Source: Azadirachta indica (Eukaryota > Streptophyta > Magnoliopsida > Sapindales > Meliaceae). From it: a DNA stretch of 64,000 bases. The stretch lies in contig CM040440.1 in NCBI GenBank assembly GCA_022749755.1, positions 308,824 to 372,823 of the forward strand, read 5' to 3'. A program made the position numbers and the translations under genes. This document shows positions 23,313-35,865 of this stretch, one piece after another (position 1 is the stretch's first letter; the number at the start of each line of letters is the position of its first letter). Under the pieces are notes generated by a model, which saw only the letters and a list, made by a program, of their open reading frames with translations, had not been told where the DNA came from and made no database searches.

Positions 23313-25691
23313 TTATTGTTGGAATGGCTTGTGATCATAGGTTTGGTATATATAACTTTTTTCATTATTATGTAATTTTAAAAAAAATATGTATGTATTT
23401 AAGTTATAATCTTATGTAACTTTATATTAAAGTTGTTCTTGTGACAAATAATAGTATATTTACAACAACAATAATAATATATTGAAAAATTTGTAATAAG
23501 TTATTATAAATTATGATTTTAATGTTATAAATAAATAAAGTTAGCTTATAAAATATTTTGAAGTGATACATGCGATTCGCAATTCAAATTATGCCGATAC
23601 TAAAAAATTATATATAATTTTATAAATGATAATATTTTGTTGTGTCTAGTTTGATAATATAATTTTCTTGCAAAGTGACTCTAATATGTTGAATGTACAT
23701 TATAAATATATGAAATTCCAGGTTTTACTTTTTGTGTTTTATTTTTCTGTTATATTTTTAATTTTTGTGTAATTTATTTTAAATTGACATTACAATTTTT
23801 TTAGATAAATTTTTAATATTATTAATTGAGTGAACGTATTGTTTTGTTGTGTAAGACATAATAAAACCCTCCTCTTATTATTTAGTGTGTAAATTTTATA
23901 TTTTTAATTATAAAATTTATTAATTTACAAAACAAAAATTAGCGTATACTTATTAAAATTTGAGAATTGGTAGATACTCTTTAAAGCTTGAAAATTTGTA
24001 TATATCTCTAAGCTTTAAATAAATAAATAAATACCCCATAATTTAGACGTTCATCACTTGATTTGTTAAATTATTATTATTTTTATCCTTAATCTTTAAC
24101 AAAATAATAAATTATTAAGATATAATTTTTTTTAGTTATAACAATTCAATTCCTATTATGCACAACATAATATGATAATAAGAATTAAAACATTAAAATT
24201 TAAAATTTTTCTTCTAATTATTATTTTAATAAAAAATTTATAAAATATTATCATCGAAAAAATTCTAACAATGAGTTGGATTAAGTTCATAAAGTAAAAT
24301 ATTTCTAACACTTTTCTTTTACTTTCTTAATAATAATTTGACATGTAAGTATCAAAAAAAATTTAATAAAATATTTTTTGCTTTTTTTTTTTTATATGTA
24401 ATATCTATTTAAAATATTATATAACATTTATTATATTTTCTTAAAAAAATTATGAAGTTCATAATTAATATAAATAAAAAGATAAAAAGTGCATACATGT
24501 CATATTTATTATGAATAAAAAATCAAAATTCTCTTCTTTTTTTATATTTGTAATTAAAATAATATATTTAATTATTAATTTTATTAATACAAAAAATTTA
24601 AATAATATTTATTTTGACCGAAATGAATGATGTTAGATGATAGTCAATAGCGATCAGTAATAGTCAACAACAACAACCCAAACGATCAAACTGAGTTGCA
24701 AACAAGCCACAATTCTTAACCCAAATAAAAAATATCCCCAACTCAATAGGTGACATGGAGGCCTCGGTCCGTTGTCATCCTTAAGTAGTAAGGGTTAAAT
24801 TATTCTAATTATAAATAATATATATCTTAATTCATTATTTTGTTAAAAATTAAAAATAAAAATAATAATAACCTTCTATATTAACAAGTTTAAGTTAAGA
24901 TAAGATATATTTCTATCTTTAAAAATTTTGAAAATAGCTGTTTTGAATCTGTTAGTAATGCACTTCGTCGTTATTTTGTAGATAATGTTGCATAAACTTG
25001 TTAGTTTAAATTCTGATATACTCCTAAAAAAGGTAAATGCCTATTATGTCTTATAATTTTTTATAATATCTATCACTCCTTAATTTTAATTTTATTTTTT
25101 AAAATTTTTAACATATTTGATTTTATTATTTATAAATTAATTGAAACGAGGATAAAATCTTAAAATTCATAATATACTTATCACCTAGTTTAAATTCCGA
25201 CACGCTCTTAAAATTCTTAGTTCTAGGGATTAAAGTAACGTAGGTACGACTGACAGCTGACAAGTCTCCTTCGTCACTTAGCACCTTCAAGCAAATTTCA
25301 GAAATATTATCTCAAACAATGCACCAGTGTTTTTAAAAAAAGGCCCTGCTGTCAGATTGTCTGGCTCTGGCGCTTTAGATGGATGCATTTGGAAAATAGC
25401 TGTCAACCCAAAAACTTGACAGTGACATTCGCCATTTCCGAAAAATTCATATGGATATTGTCAATGTGCTTTACGAAAATTAAAATTAAATTTGCAATAT
25501 GTGAGAGATAATGGTGGGGCAACGATTTATTTATTGATTTATGTGGTTTGGGCTTTTAGATGATGTGACTTTTCAGCTTTTACTTTGTTGCCACGTTTAT
25601 TATTGTGGTCCGTTGACACAAGTCAATCAACAGCGCTCATGCGAGTGATAACATTAGCCCAATAGTATATGCTCCATGGTAATTTTAGTTT
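23313..25691. other. A+T-rich intergenic DNA outside the 24068 element
   Basis: No gene is visible. A repeated word, GTTTAAATTC(T/C)GA(T/C)A(T/C)(A/G)CTC, occurs at about 25003 and 25189. The stretch 25210-25680 is less A+T-rich than its surroundings but has no open frame or motif I can name. Confidence 0.4.
24068..24875. mobile_element. Long-TIR MULE-like MITE, diverged family member
   Basis: The left arm has TTATTATTATTTTTATCC then TTTAACAAAATAATAAATTA. The inverted right arm has TTATTATTATTTTTATTTTT then TTTTTAACAAAATAATGAAT and AAGATATA. About 70 bp of each arm align. The arms resemble the subterminal DNA of the 25692 element. No clear target duplication is seen, and the true ends may lie slightly outside these positions. 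Confidence 0.5.
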
Positions 25692-26945
25692 GGGATAATA
25701 ACATTTTCATCCCTTAATTTAATTAAAATAAAAAAAATGAGACATAGTTTGATAATTTTTACAAATTAATTTATGACTTTATTTATTTTTAATTTGATAA
25801 TTTTAAATTTTATGAACTTTACTGATAAATATCATTAATATGAAAAGACTAATAAAACTTCTAATTTATTTAATATATCACGATAAGAGTAATGGTAAAA
25901 TAAACGACTTATTATACAGTTATTATATTATCCACATGAATGTTTTATCCCTTATTTAGTATGCTATATCCATGTTGTTAATTTTAAAAAACAAAAATAT
26001 TGCTAAGAGTATTTTGTCCCTTACAACTTAAAAAATAATTTTAATTTATTAATGTTAAAATACAACTTTATTTTTATTTTTTTTTACAACTTAAATTTTT
26101 TCTAAAAATGCTAAATAAAATTTCAATTTCGTTATTAGCAATCTTCATCCTTTTCCATTTTCTAATAATTTTATTAATTTTCTTTTCCTCCATAAATTCT
26201 CTTCTACACTCCCTCGTACAAAATTCAATAAATTTGTGTTAAAATAGAAAGAAAATCTACCACAAATTCAAACTCAAATATGGTAAATACATTCAACCAA
26301 TCATTAATGGATCAAATATTAAATAAAGACGAACATGGAATTTGATTACATCAAATCAATGCATAACAATAAACACAAGTCGGTGTGCTTTGGCCACTGC
26401 AAAGCTGTATGCGCGTCCCGCTCGTACGACACCGACAAGGGAGGGAGATCGGCAATAACAGAGATTGGAGGTGAGAAGTTATTATGTGGTCCGCTTTTGT
26501 TTTGATGTAGCGGTACGAAAGCAGCAGGCTACAGCATTGTTGACCGACGATAGAAGGGCGCTGTAGGCACTATGCTATTTTGTTTAGATGGGTGGGTAGC
26601 AAATAAAATTAGTGTTAGGTTATTCGTTAATTACGTTTTACTTAACAAAATAATTAATTGTGAAATGTTCAAAAATATATAATTTTTACTTGTTTGATAA
26701 AAACATCAATTTATTAAGTGTTATAAACTAACAGACTAGTAGTTTTATAGGTATTTTTGGTACTTCTGAGATTTACTCTGTATATTTCGTCAAATTATAG
26801 GGCCCTTTTAAAAAATTAATGTTTGATTTTAGTGGTTTTTAATTGGATGTTGGTCTTTATTAGGGATAAGATTATTACAATTGAGTAAATTATATCCTAA
26901 TTTATTGTTTTAGTAAAATTTAGGGATGAAAAATGTTATTGTCTC
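25692..26945. mobile_element. Long-TIR MULE-like element, about 1.25 kb
   Basis: The left end is GGGATAATAACATTTTCATC and the inverted right end GAGACAATAACATTTTTCAT, followed in both by CCCT(T/A)AATTT and an ACTAAAA/ATTAAAA block. Flanking 10-mers ATTTTAGTTT (25682-25691) and ATTTTTATTT (26946-26955) match at eight of ten positions, consistent with a 9-11 bp MULE target duplication. A G+C-richer patch at about 26390-26580 lies in the core but contains no open frame I can support; it could be a captured host fragment. Confidence 0.6.
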
Positions 26946-28853
26946 ATTTTTATTTTTAATAAAAAGAAATTTATATTATCTTTACTTTTGACCATAATTT
27001 GTAAAAGGATGTTGAAATCAGAAAGTCATATTATTTTTGAACATGAGAAAAACGTTGCCATTATTTATTAATTTCCTTTGACCTAAAAGCTTACGTGTAG
27101 ATATTAATGTTAAAAATCATTTGAAAGAAACAAAGGGTGCTATATTTTTTTCTATTTTTCGTCTTAAATTGTATTTAATTTGTTATTATATATTATATTG
27201 CAATCATCTTAATATGTTGATGTTTCATTACAAGTGTTACATAATTTATAATTATATGTGTTTTATAGAAAACTAATTAATATTTTTTTTTAAGATATAA
27301 ACAGTTTCATTCTTTAGTTTTTGAATTATTTAAAAACTCTCACATAAATTCCTGCTCTTTCTTTAAGTTTCTTCAAAAAAAAATTATCAAACAAATATTG
27401 ATTTGAGGATCATAATACTTTTGCACAAATAAACCAAAGAAGATTTGAGAACTAGAGGTGATGCTTGATCAAATGCAACTATGCAATTAATAAATAGAAG
27501 TATTTTTATAAAACTAAATTCTAATAAGTTTACAACTATTAAGAATGAAGTTGATATGAATGCGTAAAAAAGTTAATAAAAAAATAATATATAATTATCT
27601 TGTTAATATAAAAATGAAGTGGGCTTCGTTTGATATTATGATATTGTTATTGTACCTTTAAAAAAAAAGGTAAAATAGATATTTGTGACACTAGCTTTAG
27701 CATGATTCATTTATTTTTTTACTAATATCTATTACTAATACTTTTGTTTTATAGTATTTATAGTTTTAAAGTCGCGACATCTTAATACTAAATAAAACTT
27801 AAGATTATCGTAAAAAATATAAAAATAGGAAAAAAAAATAGTCTCATTGATATGTTGTTATCATTCTCAATTCATGTAAAATCTACACTTGGCTCTTCCA
27901 AAGTGGTCCTCCTTTGACAAAGAATTAGAGAAACATTGAATTGTGTTATCCTTCATTTTTACGGGGAAAACATGCTTTTGCTTTTAGCAAGATGCTGAGC
28001 ACTATGTTAACAACCCACTGGATGAAAAGGACTCATCTTATGAAAACACTTTGCACTAATATTTAAATCTTTATGTCAACCATTTGAAATCCAGTTTGCA
28101 ATTATGGGAGATAAACAGTATACAATTAAAATTTGTAGACATTAAAGTATAAAAAATTTGTCCTAAAAATTAAAAATTTAAAAAATTATTTTTTAAAAAA
28201 TATTTATTTTAAATTGGAGTTAGATCACTTTAAGTTCTAGCGTAATTTTACTCTACTTTGAAAGATGCTATTAAAATATAATTATTGAATTTTAACATTT
28301 TCATATCTAATAGGAACTTATGTAACATTAAAAAATAACTAAAGTCAAGAATTAATTTATTAAAAAATAAAATCTAAGGATCGGAAATGTTATTAATCCT
28401 GATGATGATGGAGTGGAGTTAATTATTTGGTTGTGTTCAGAACAATTTATAATAGTATAGTTCAAATATTTAAATTTATTAAGGATTGTATTTATTTTTA
28501 TATGTCAAAAAAATACTTAAAATATATTTTTATTGCCACTATAGATAGTTGAATCTTTTCCTCACATGAAAGATTACTTAAATGTAATTTTATCTTCAGA
28601 GTGTAAGATCTAGCTAGATATGGTATAATTTATAACAATATCAAAACAAAAATTTGGATAACATTATTGATACTATGAACATTTGTAATATATAACATTG
28701 TAACTGCAATATGCAACAGTAATATTTGACATTAATTGATTAATTTTTTTATAATGAATTACATTTGAATTTAACTCAAAAGAATACTATTTCAATAAAC
28801 CAAGATTAAGATGCTAATTTTGGAATTAGATGTATTTTCATATAATCTTAAAA
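26946..28853. other. A+T-rich intergenic DNA
   Basis: No gene, repeat end or RNA could be supported. Part 27880-28100 is less A+T-rich but has no motif I recognise. Confidence 0.4.
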
Positions 28854-29415
28854 TTGTAATTATAGTGGGGAGAGTTACTTGATGCCAATTCAAGGTGTCA
28901 ATGGATGCCAACAATAAACCCTAAGTTGGATCGAACCTACAGGCAAATAAACCTGATCTTAGCCATCACACTTAGGTCACAAAAGCTAGACATCACAGAG
29001 TCAAAGCATCTTTACCTTAAGCTCACATCGAGAGATAACATGTTAAATGTTTAAAGATTTTTGGATAAGGGATAAAGAGAGATAATTAGTAAAGAGATCA
29101 TGACAATAACTACTCATTGTCCCATTATCCCTAAACTTTCAAGGAAGTAATCCGCTAACCCCCAGTCACCGTAACCATAATCCCTAAGGTCAAGTATAAA
29201 AGGAAAATGTAAATAAGACGAGTACACATCGAATTCTTTCTTAATGTTACGTTGCCAAAATGCTGTCTCATGAATTTCTTTATAAGAAAACTCTAAACAC
29301 TTTCTAACTTAAGCATTTAAGGATTTTTGCTGAGAAGCTAACATTCCTTTAGTTTTCCTTATTTAGTATATTACAATATGAGTAGGGAAGATTTTTTATT
29401 AGATATCAAAGGTCA
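28854..29415 (+). mobile_element. 5' LTR of a Tat-like Ty3/gypsy retrotransposon
   Basis: The segment starts near TGTAATTATAGTGGGGAGAG and ends near AAAGGTCA. It contains a TATAAAAGGAAA promoter-like word at 29197-29208 and a TTTCTTTATAAGAAAAC stretch later. It is followed by ATAGTTGGCATTGTTTGTGAG (29430-29450), which resembles the TTGGCGCCGTCTGTGGGAA-like site that follows LTRs of plant Tat-type elements. Coding relics of that element class follow downstream. The left boundary is uncertain, and no matching 3' LTR was found. Confidence 0.6.
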
Positions 29416-29484
29416 TAAAATTTGGTATCAATAGTTGGCATTGTTTGTGAGAAACGATGAAAAGCCACCCTTTATAAATTTTAA

Positions 29485-30300
29485 AGGAAATTAGCGGACA
29501 ACCTCTTGAACTATAGTGAAATGATAATACACCCCCCTTGATGTTTCAAAAAATACAAACATCCCCTGATGTTTCAATAAATGATATATACCCCTTAAGG
29601 TTAATTTGCCGTCACTTTGTTGTTAACTTTTGAGGGGTAATTTGGTCATTTGGGTATAATAACATAAATCTTCATCTCCTCTTCTTCTTCCTTCTCCTTT
29701 TCCATTTCTATTTCACCCTTAATTTCTCTTTCTTCTCTTCAACTTCCTACACCAAATCCCACCTTTTCATCCTTATTTCCAGCAATTTCATCTCAAATAA
29801 AAGTTGAGCACTTATTTATAATATCCCAACTTCATCATCTTTACCACCATTTCTCGAAAACCCACAAAAAAAAATTAGAATTTGAAATAAAAACAACCTT
29901 AAAATCCTTAAATTCCCAAAATGCTAGTTCTACCTTTCCTAAACTCCCTAAAATGCTAAATCCAAAACATAGGAAACCTTGAAATTGAGCAAAATTTTTA
30001 GTGAAAATTTTTGTAAGCCAAGAGAAAAAAAGAGAGAGAAAGTTCTTTGAGTAGGTAAATAGGTGGGTACGTGGGTAGCTACAAATCAAATTATGATTAA
30101 AATTTTCAATTATGAGTTATTTTACTAAATTGACCCTTCAAAGCTAATGATACCAACCCTAGAATAGTATCTATCATTTATTGAAACATCGGGGGGATGA
30201 GAGGGTGTGGTGGTGGAAAATGGGTTTTTGTCGTTTTTGAAATATCATGGGAGTATCTGTTATTTTGTCATAGTTTAGGAGAGTATCCGTCAATTTTCCT
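29485..30300. mobile_element. MULE-like MITE inserted between the gypsy LTR and gag
   Basis: The left end begins AGGAAATTAGCGGACAACCT and the inverted right end AGGAAAATTGACGGATACTC. Both continue with (G/C)AACTATAG/AAACTATGA, then AATA(A/C)CA, GATGTTTCAA/GATATTTCAA and GATGTTTCAATAAATGATA, about 120 bp in all. Flanking 9-mers AAATTTTAA and GAGTTTTAA match at seven positions. The core contains a CTTCTTCTTCC-rich patch and an 82-codon minus-strand frame (29841-30089) with no recognisable domain, probably chance. It interrupts the leader of the retrotransposon. Confidence 0.7.
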
Positions 30301-33300
30301 GAGTTTTAAAGATAGTTATAGCATCAAGAGATAAGAATCAAATGACAATGCAAAATCTAGTGGACCATAACTGCTGCGAAAAAGAAACCCCAAATCTTAA
30401 TGTGGTTGAAAGAAGCATGAAATTACTTCTTTAAGTATTGATAATTCTAATTCACACACAAATACAAAGCCACATCTGAAAAGTTAGGCAAATAATTGCC
30501 TTAATAATCATCAAGTGATGTAAAAACTAAAGGAAAGTGAAAGGATGTATGTAGAGCACAAAAGGCAAATGTAGCAAATGCAAGCAAAGGTGGAAGCATA
30601 TGAATGAGAGATAAGAGAGCTTAGAAGAAGAATAGGAGTTGCCTCGGAAAAGACTTTAGTGTTAAAAGATGTTCTATTGCCTACAAACGCGGAAAGCAAT
30701 ACCACAAAGGTAATAAGAAAGGCCTTGAGAGAATTGTGGCAGTAATATGCGATGCCAAGAGGGAGATTGGTGGCAAATAGGCCACTAGAAAACCCTCCTT
30801 CTTAGAGGAAAAGATACATAGCAGCATAAAATAGGAAGGTAAATTGAATAGCTTAAAGAAGAATGTTGATGTAGGTATTCAAATACATCATCAACAATCT
30901 ACGACGACCCAACTCAGAGGCCATCTCTTGTTTGATACAATTATGACCGTAGTCAGAAACACAACCCTGAGCGTCGTTTAAATACAATTAATATAAGGAT
31001 GTATCTGAATCACAAGCGTAGGAAAGACAAAGAAGCGGTTAGAGACCATAGAAGTGTAAGGTGATGACGTTGTAGATTAAGTTAGAAAAGAATCGAATCT
31101 AAAGGCTTAAGTTAGAAAGTTGGTAAAAGAAGTGAGAGACCATAAAGAAGAAGCAACACGCCAAGCTAGAAGATTTTAAGTTTGAATTGGAGTCCCTTCT
31201 TACAAAGGAGATACAAGACTTGGTGCCGTAAAGAAATCTAAGATGTCCCAAGTCATGCCTTACACAAGAAAAATAGATCCAATGTTGCCTATGGTAATAT
31301 TATTAGGAAACATGTTCATAGAGGGCTTCATGAAACTTCAACATGTGCCGCCTCTTCTCTTTGATGTTAGAAAGACAAACAAGGAGGTGTTAGAAAAGTT
31401 TGAAGCTTAATAGCATTGGGAGTTTTACTTAATTATGTGAGGCATTTGTGAACAAGTTTAAGGGTACAAGCATGATCAAAGACAATTAATTCATTGTTGA
31501 TGTTGCTAAAGCAGAGAGAAGGTGAAACCTTAAGGAGTTTAAAAAGATGTCACAATGAGGTAATAGAATTAGGTCCTATAATCATCTATTATTGTTGGAA
31601 GGCCGCAAGTGTAGATAGATTTTGGTTTACAGTCCATAAAAAGAAGGGAACCATATATGAACAAGCTCGAAAAGAAGTTTTAGACGAGATCACTATCGAA
31701 GATCAAATCCTACTAAGGTGAAAATATGAGAAACCTAGAGGATTGAGGTCACGAGACTTATCATATAGCTAGAGGCTAGAGGATTGGAGGGATAAGAAAG
31801 ATAATTCCAAATCAGGCTAAGGAAGGAATTAGGATTTCCAGTGTCCCTAATTTTACTAGTGCCCTGAGAATCTGTCCCCAAGAGATAAGTTACCTCTACC
31901 ACCTAATGAAAGCTCAAGGAGGGTGAAATAACAACTAAGAAACCTAAAAAGATGAGAGGGGGATGAATTGGGTTTTCAAGAATTTTAATAATTTAAAAGC
32001 AACCCACCAACTAACTCTAAACAATTGAATTATTCTATATTATAATACACAAAATTTAGCTCACAATTCTCATCACCAATATGTGAATGCAAACAAATTA
32101 AGTCTTAAATGTGTGTGAATAATGTGTATAACAAATATAAATATAAACAATAATTAATAATAGAGAGAAAGAGATCAAATACAATGATTTTTACATAATT
32201 CGACAAACTCCAGCCTATGTATATGCCTTCAAGCTCCAAACTTAAGAATTCCACTACTTGCCTTCAAATCCCAAGACAACCAATTACAATACCAAATGGA
32301 CGAGTGCCACTTAAATTTCATATGCTAAAAGGGCTCTATAGATGCCTCTCCAAACTTTACAACCAAGTGACTTATGGGCTGTCACTTATATCTCACAATT
32401 TAAATGTATTTGCCTCACACTTAACCTTACAATAATTATAAAGAAATAGTCTTAATAAAAGAATTTCATTAAGAAAAAATACGAATACTTTTTTTCAAAG
32501 AATAATACAAATGAAAAAATAGAGTGTGCATGAATTGAATATTTGATTTACAAATGAAAGCTCCAAATCTTTGCTTTGCACTTTTAAAACTATAACAAAG
32601 ATTCCCATGTGTGCAAAGATTGTTTCAAATGAGTTTAAACTATTAGTTATAATGAAAATTAAAAAACTAGTTGTTTTAAACGAAAATATGAATTTTTTTC
32701 AAAATTTGATCGGTCGTATGGCATATTCAGTTGAGCGGAAGGCAAACTCGGTCGACCAACCCTACTACCTAATTTTGCAAGTATTCTATCTTTTGTTTAC
32801 TTTACTAGTTCAAATGAATCGGTCTGAACTAGTTCTGTCCCGTTCAACTAAACCAAGCATTGAACTAAGTTTGACCAAGTTTGACTTTTTGAATAAGTCC
32901 ATCAGGTTTTTAGATTTAGCATTTGGTCCCTTTTTTAAGTTTCAAAATTTTGTGTTTTCTTCCAACTTTTAGATTTCAAAATCTTACAAATTGACTCATA
33001 AAATAATTATAATTAATTTTTACATATCCAAAATATTCACATCGAAACCATATAGCGATATGAATTTTTTTCAAGCTTTAAACATATTTGCTTTAATGAA
33101 AAGTGAATTTGAGCTTGTAAGTACAAATCAATTTCAAAAATATTACAAATAAAAAATACTTAATATTTGTCTTTTCAATTTTTCAAATCTTCTCTTCAAT
33201 TTGCTTTTGAGCTTTCCAATTCTTCATGAACGCTTGATTTTAGATATCTTTTTAACGATCAACTTATATTCTAATTCTTCATGTTAAAAATATTATAACA

Positions 33301-35265
33301 AATACTACAAGAAAATTTTAGTTAATCAAAGATATCAAATTTTTTATCACTAAAATAATTATTATAAGCCTTAAGGCTAATAGAGGGTAGCTAATGTGGC
33401 AGATTGGAAAAGATGTAGACCCCCTTAACATATCTTTGTCTGTAATTTACGAAGACCATGCCTCATGAGAACACCACCAACAAGGCATCAAATAGATAAT
33501 ATTTGTGCATTTAACCAAGATTATGGGCATGACACGAATGAATGCCTAAATTTAAAGCAACATGTGGAGGTCTTGGTTAAAATAATTACCTAGATAGGTA
33601 CATGGCAATACCATAGGGGAAGGGTGAAAGCCCTAACAAAAAAGATTGGGGGAACAATAATGCAGTTTTGAGAAGTTTTTTATATCAAGAGGGCCAACAT
33701 TGGCCAAAAATTGAAACAAGGTACAAAAAAACTATTGGAAGTATTCATTACCAAATCAATCGATTGAGATACATTTTATGAATATGTAAGCTGAGAAAAA
33801 AATAAGAGTTGCCACAGTGCCAATTATATTCACTGATGAAGATAAGGTAAGGGTTAGTTACCTACATGATGACGTGCAAGTGGTTACTCTAAAAGTTGGA
33901 CCATCTATTGTGAGTAGAATATTGACAGACACTAACAATTCAATTGATATTATCTTTAAGAATATACTAGATTCTTTGAAGATCGAGAATTTTAAGCTAG
34001 AGCTCTTTGATATCACATTGTATGGATTTACAAAGTCTTACACTCTTACTTTAGACTCCGTTTAATTGTCTAGTGACAATGGAGAACAAGCCCTATCAAA
34101 AAACCACGATGATAGAATTTCAAGTTGTAGATTTGAAGATGCTATACTTTAAGTTTTTAGGGAGGCTATTCTTGAGAATGACCAAAGTCATAGAGTGCAA
34201 TGCATTATCTAAAGCTCAAGTTTAAATCGAGAGCCAAACTTGGTATGGTTAATGAAGATCAACCAGTTATCAGGAACTTGTTTCGCATCATCGATAAAGA
34301 GATTATATTTTATTACAAAAAGGTGATTGAAGTTAACATACTAGAGCGAGGATACGAAGAATCAAGAGTAAACAAAGATAATGGATAAGTTAGAAAGAGA
34401 TCAAATTCGGAAGAAAGAAGGTCGGGGCAGACCTTGTGAAGAAATTAGAAACCATTGTCTTGGATAATGAAAAGGTAGCCAAGATCGAGTCTTAAATACT
34501 CGAAGTAAGGAATAAGAAGCTTAAAAATTTCCTAAGGAAACACAACAATATACTCGCTTGGACACATAAGGACATGCCTGGGATTAACCCAAGGATAATT
34601 TCTCATCACTTGGCGATAAATCTTACCTTTAAGCTTCCTAAGAAGAATAAAAAATGAAAGGCGATGATGAGAAGCTCTTGAAGGCTAGATTCATTAAAGA
34701 GGTCTATTATCCTAATTAGGTAGCCAATATGGTCATGGTGAAAATTGTAAATTGAAAGTTGCAAATATATGTGGACTTACCGACTTGAACAAGACTTGCC
34801 TAAAAGATGATTTTCTACTCTCAAAGATATATCAGCTCGTAGATTCGAAGGCATTTCACGGTCTCTTGAGTTTCATGGACGTCTTCTTAAGGTACAATTA
34901 GATTAAGATGTATGAACAATCAAAAAATAATGGCATTTATTACATATCAGGATTTGTACTGGTACAAGGTGCTACCTTTTGGTTTAAAGAATGTAGGAGC
35001 AATATACGAAAGGCTTGTAAATAGGATATTTGAACCGCTAATCAGGAAAATGATGGAGGTGTATATTGATGATAAGATCACAAAGTCAATTAGGTTAAGG
35101 ATCATATGTAACATTTAGAGAAACTTTCTCGCTCTTTGGAACGTTTAAAATAAAGTTAAACTCTGAGAAGTATGTGTTTAATGTTAGGTCAAGGAATATT
35201 TTAAGGTTCATGGTCAGTAAGCGGGAAACGACTTTAAGACCTTATAACCACCAATGTTTGAAAAA
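30301..35265 (+). pseudogene. Tat-like Ty3/gypsy gag-protease-reverse transcriptase relic
   Basis: Coding remnants appear in the order of a Ty3/gypsy polyprotein but in shifting frames with many stops. At about 31430-31725 there is gag (AFVNKFKGTSMIKDN, then KQREGETLRSLKRCHNEV). At about 33510-33590 there is a Cys/His region (NQDYGHDTNECLNLKQHVE). At 33817-34065 there is a protease region (FTDEDKVRV, then ILTDTNNSIDIIF), where the catalytic DTG-like triplet reads DTN. At about 34555-35110 there is reverse transcriptase (WTHKDMPGINP, KVLPFGLKNVGAIYERLVN, then MEVYIDD for the YVDD box). The match fades after about 35265, so RNase H, integrase and the 3' LTR are missing. Retrotransposon proteins copy element RNA into DNA; this copy cannot. 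It is interrupted by foreign DNA at about 31930-33390. Confidence 0.75.
31930..33390. other. Insertion of unknown type within the gypsy gag region
   Basis: Gag-like coding relics stop near 31930 and resume near 33405. The DNA between starts around AGATGAGAGGGGGATGAATT, a phrase I associate with dispersed plant repeats, and is otherwise A+T-rich. It includes a 133-codon open frame at 32571-32972 with no recognisable domain and biased Phe/Leu/Lys composition. No inverted ends or target duplication were clear. An ACTACAAGAAAA word at 33304 resembles a CACTA-type end. Confidence 0.4.
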
Positions 35266-35865
35266 AGATAGTAGATCCTAAAAATGTTGTCACAATCAAA
35301 CTTGTATTAGAGTTTATACTTTGTGCTCAAGCTTATGTTTATTTAAACGTGTGTTTATTATTAAATTGTGTATAGGTGCTTTGTAAGTTTAATTTCCAAT
35401 GTTTGATTTACAATAGTTACATTACAAGTTGACTTTAACTATTATAATGATGTTAAAAATTAATATGAATTATTGAGTAATAAACAAGGAAAACATTATT
35501 AATATACAAAGTTTCTTAATCTTTTTTCCAAAAAAGACATTAATTGATATTAATCTTGGTTTAGCAAATAATTAGTAGTACCATAGACATCAAAACAATT
35601 CTGACATTGTAGTTACATTATTGATTTTTCTGTACAATAGAATTAGAAATCTCATATATCAATTTTCTAAGAATGTATATTGATGTAATGGAGTCAATAC
35701 ATGTTGATAGCTTGGTAGCAATAATTGCTAATACTATTTTTGAGATACACAAATTAGTGTTCTTATTTAGTGGCCACGGCATTCTAGTTACTATAAACTA
35801 GTGTCAGTAAAGTATATTATTGATACTAACGAACTATCAATAAAAGACAGTTTTCTAGTAGTGCT
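35266..35865. other. Possible end of a CACTA-type transposon
   Basis: TTTTCTAGTAGTG at 35852-35864 is the inverse of CACTACTAGAAAA, the kind of terminus seen in plant CACTA elements. The preceding bases (AACGAACTATCAATAAAAGACAG region) look like such subterminal DNA. The only ACTACAAGAAAA partner lies at 33304 and would enclose the reverse-transcriptase relic. Flanking triplets do not agree, so the pairing is doubtful. Confidence 0.35.

Noticed and set aside
32571..32972. 133-codon frame as a real gene
   Set aside because: No domain, biased composition, and it sits in an insertion inside a dead retrotransposon.
33303..35865. CACTA transposon spanning ACTACAAGAAAA to TTTTCTAGTAGTG
   Set aside because: The ends fit loosely, but flanking triplets do not match and the interior is a gypsy relic continuous with sequence outside; pairing is unproven.
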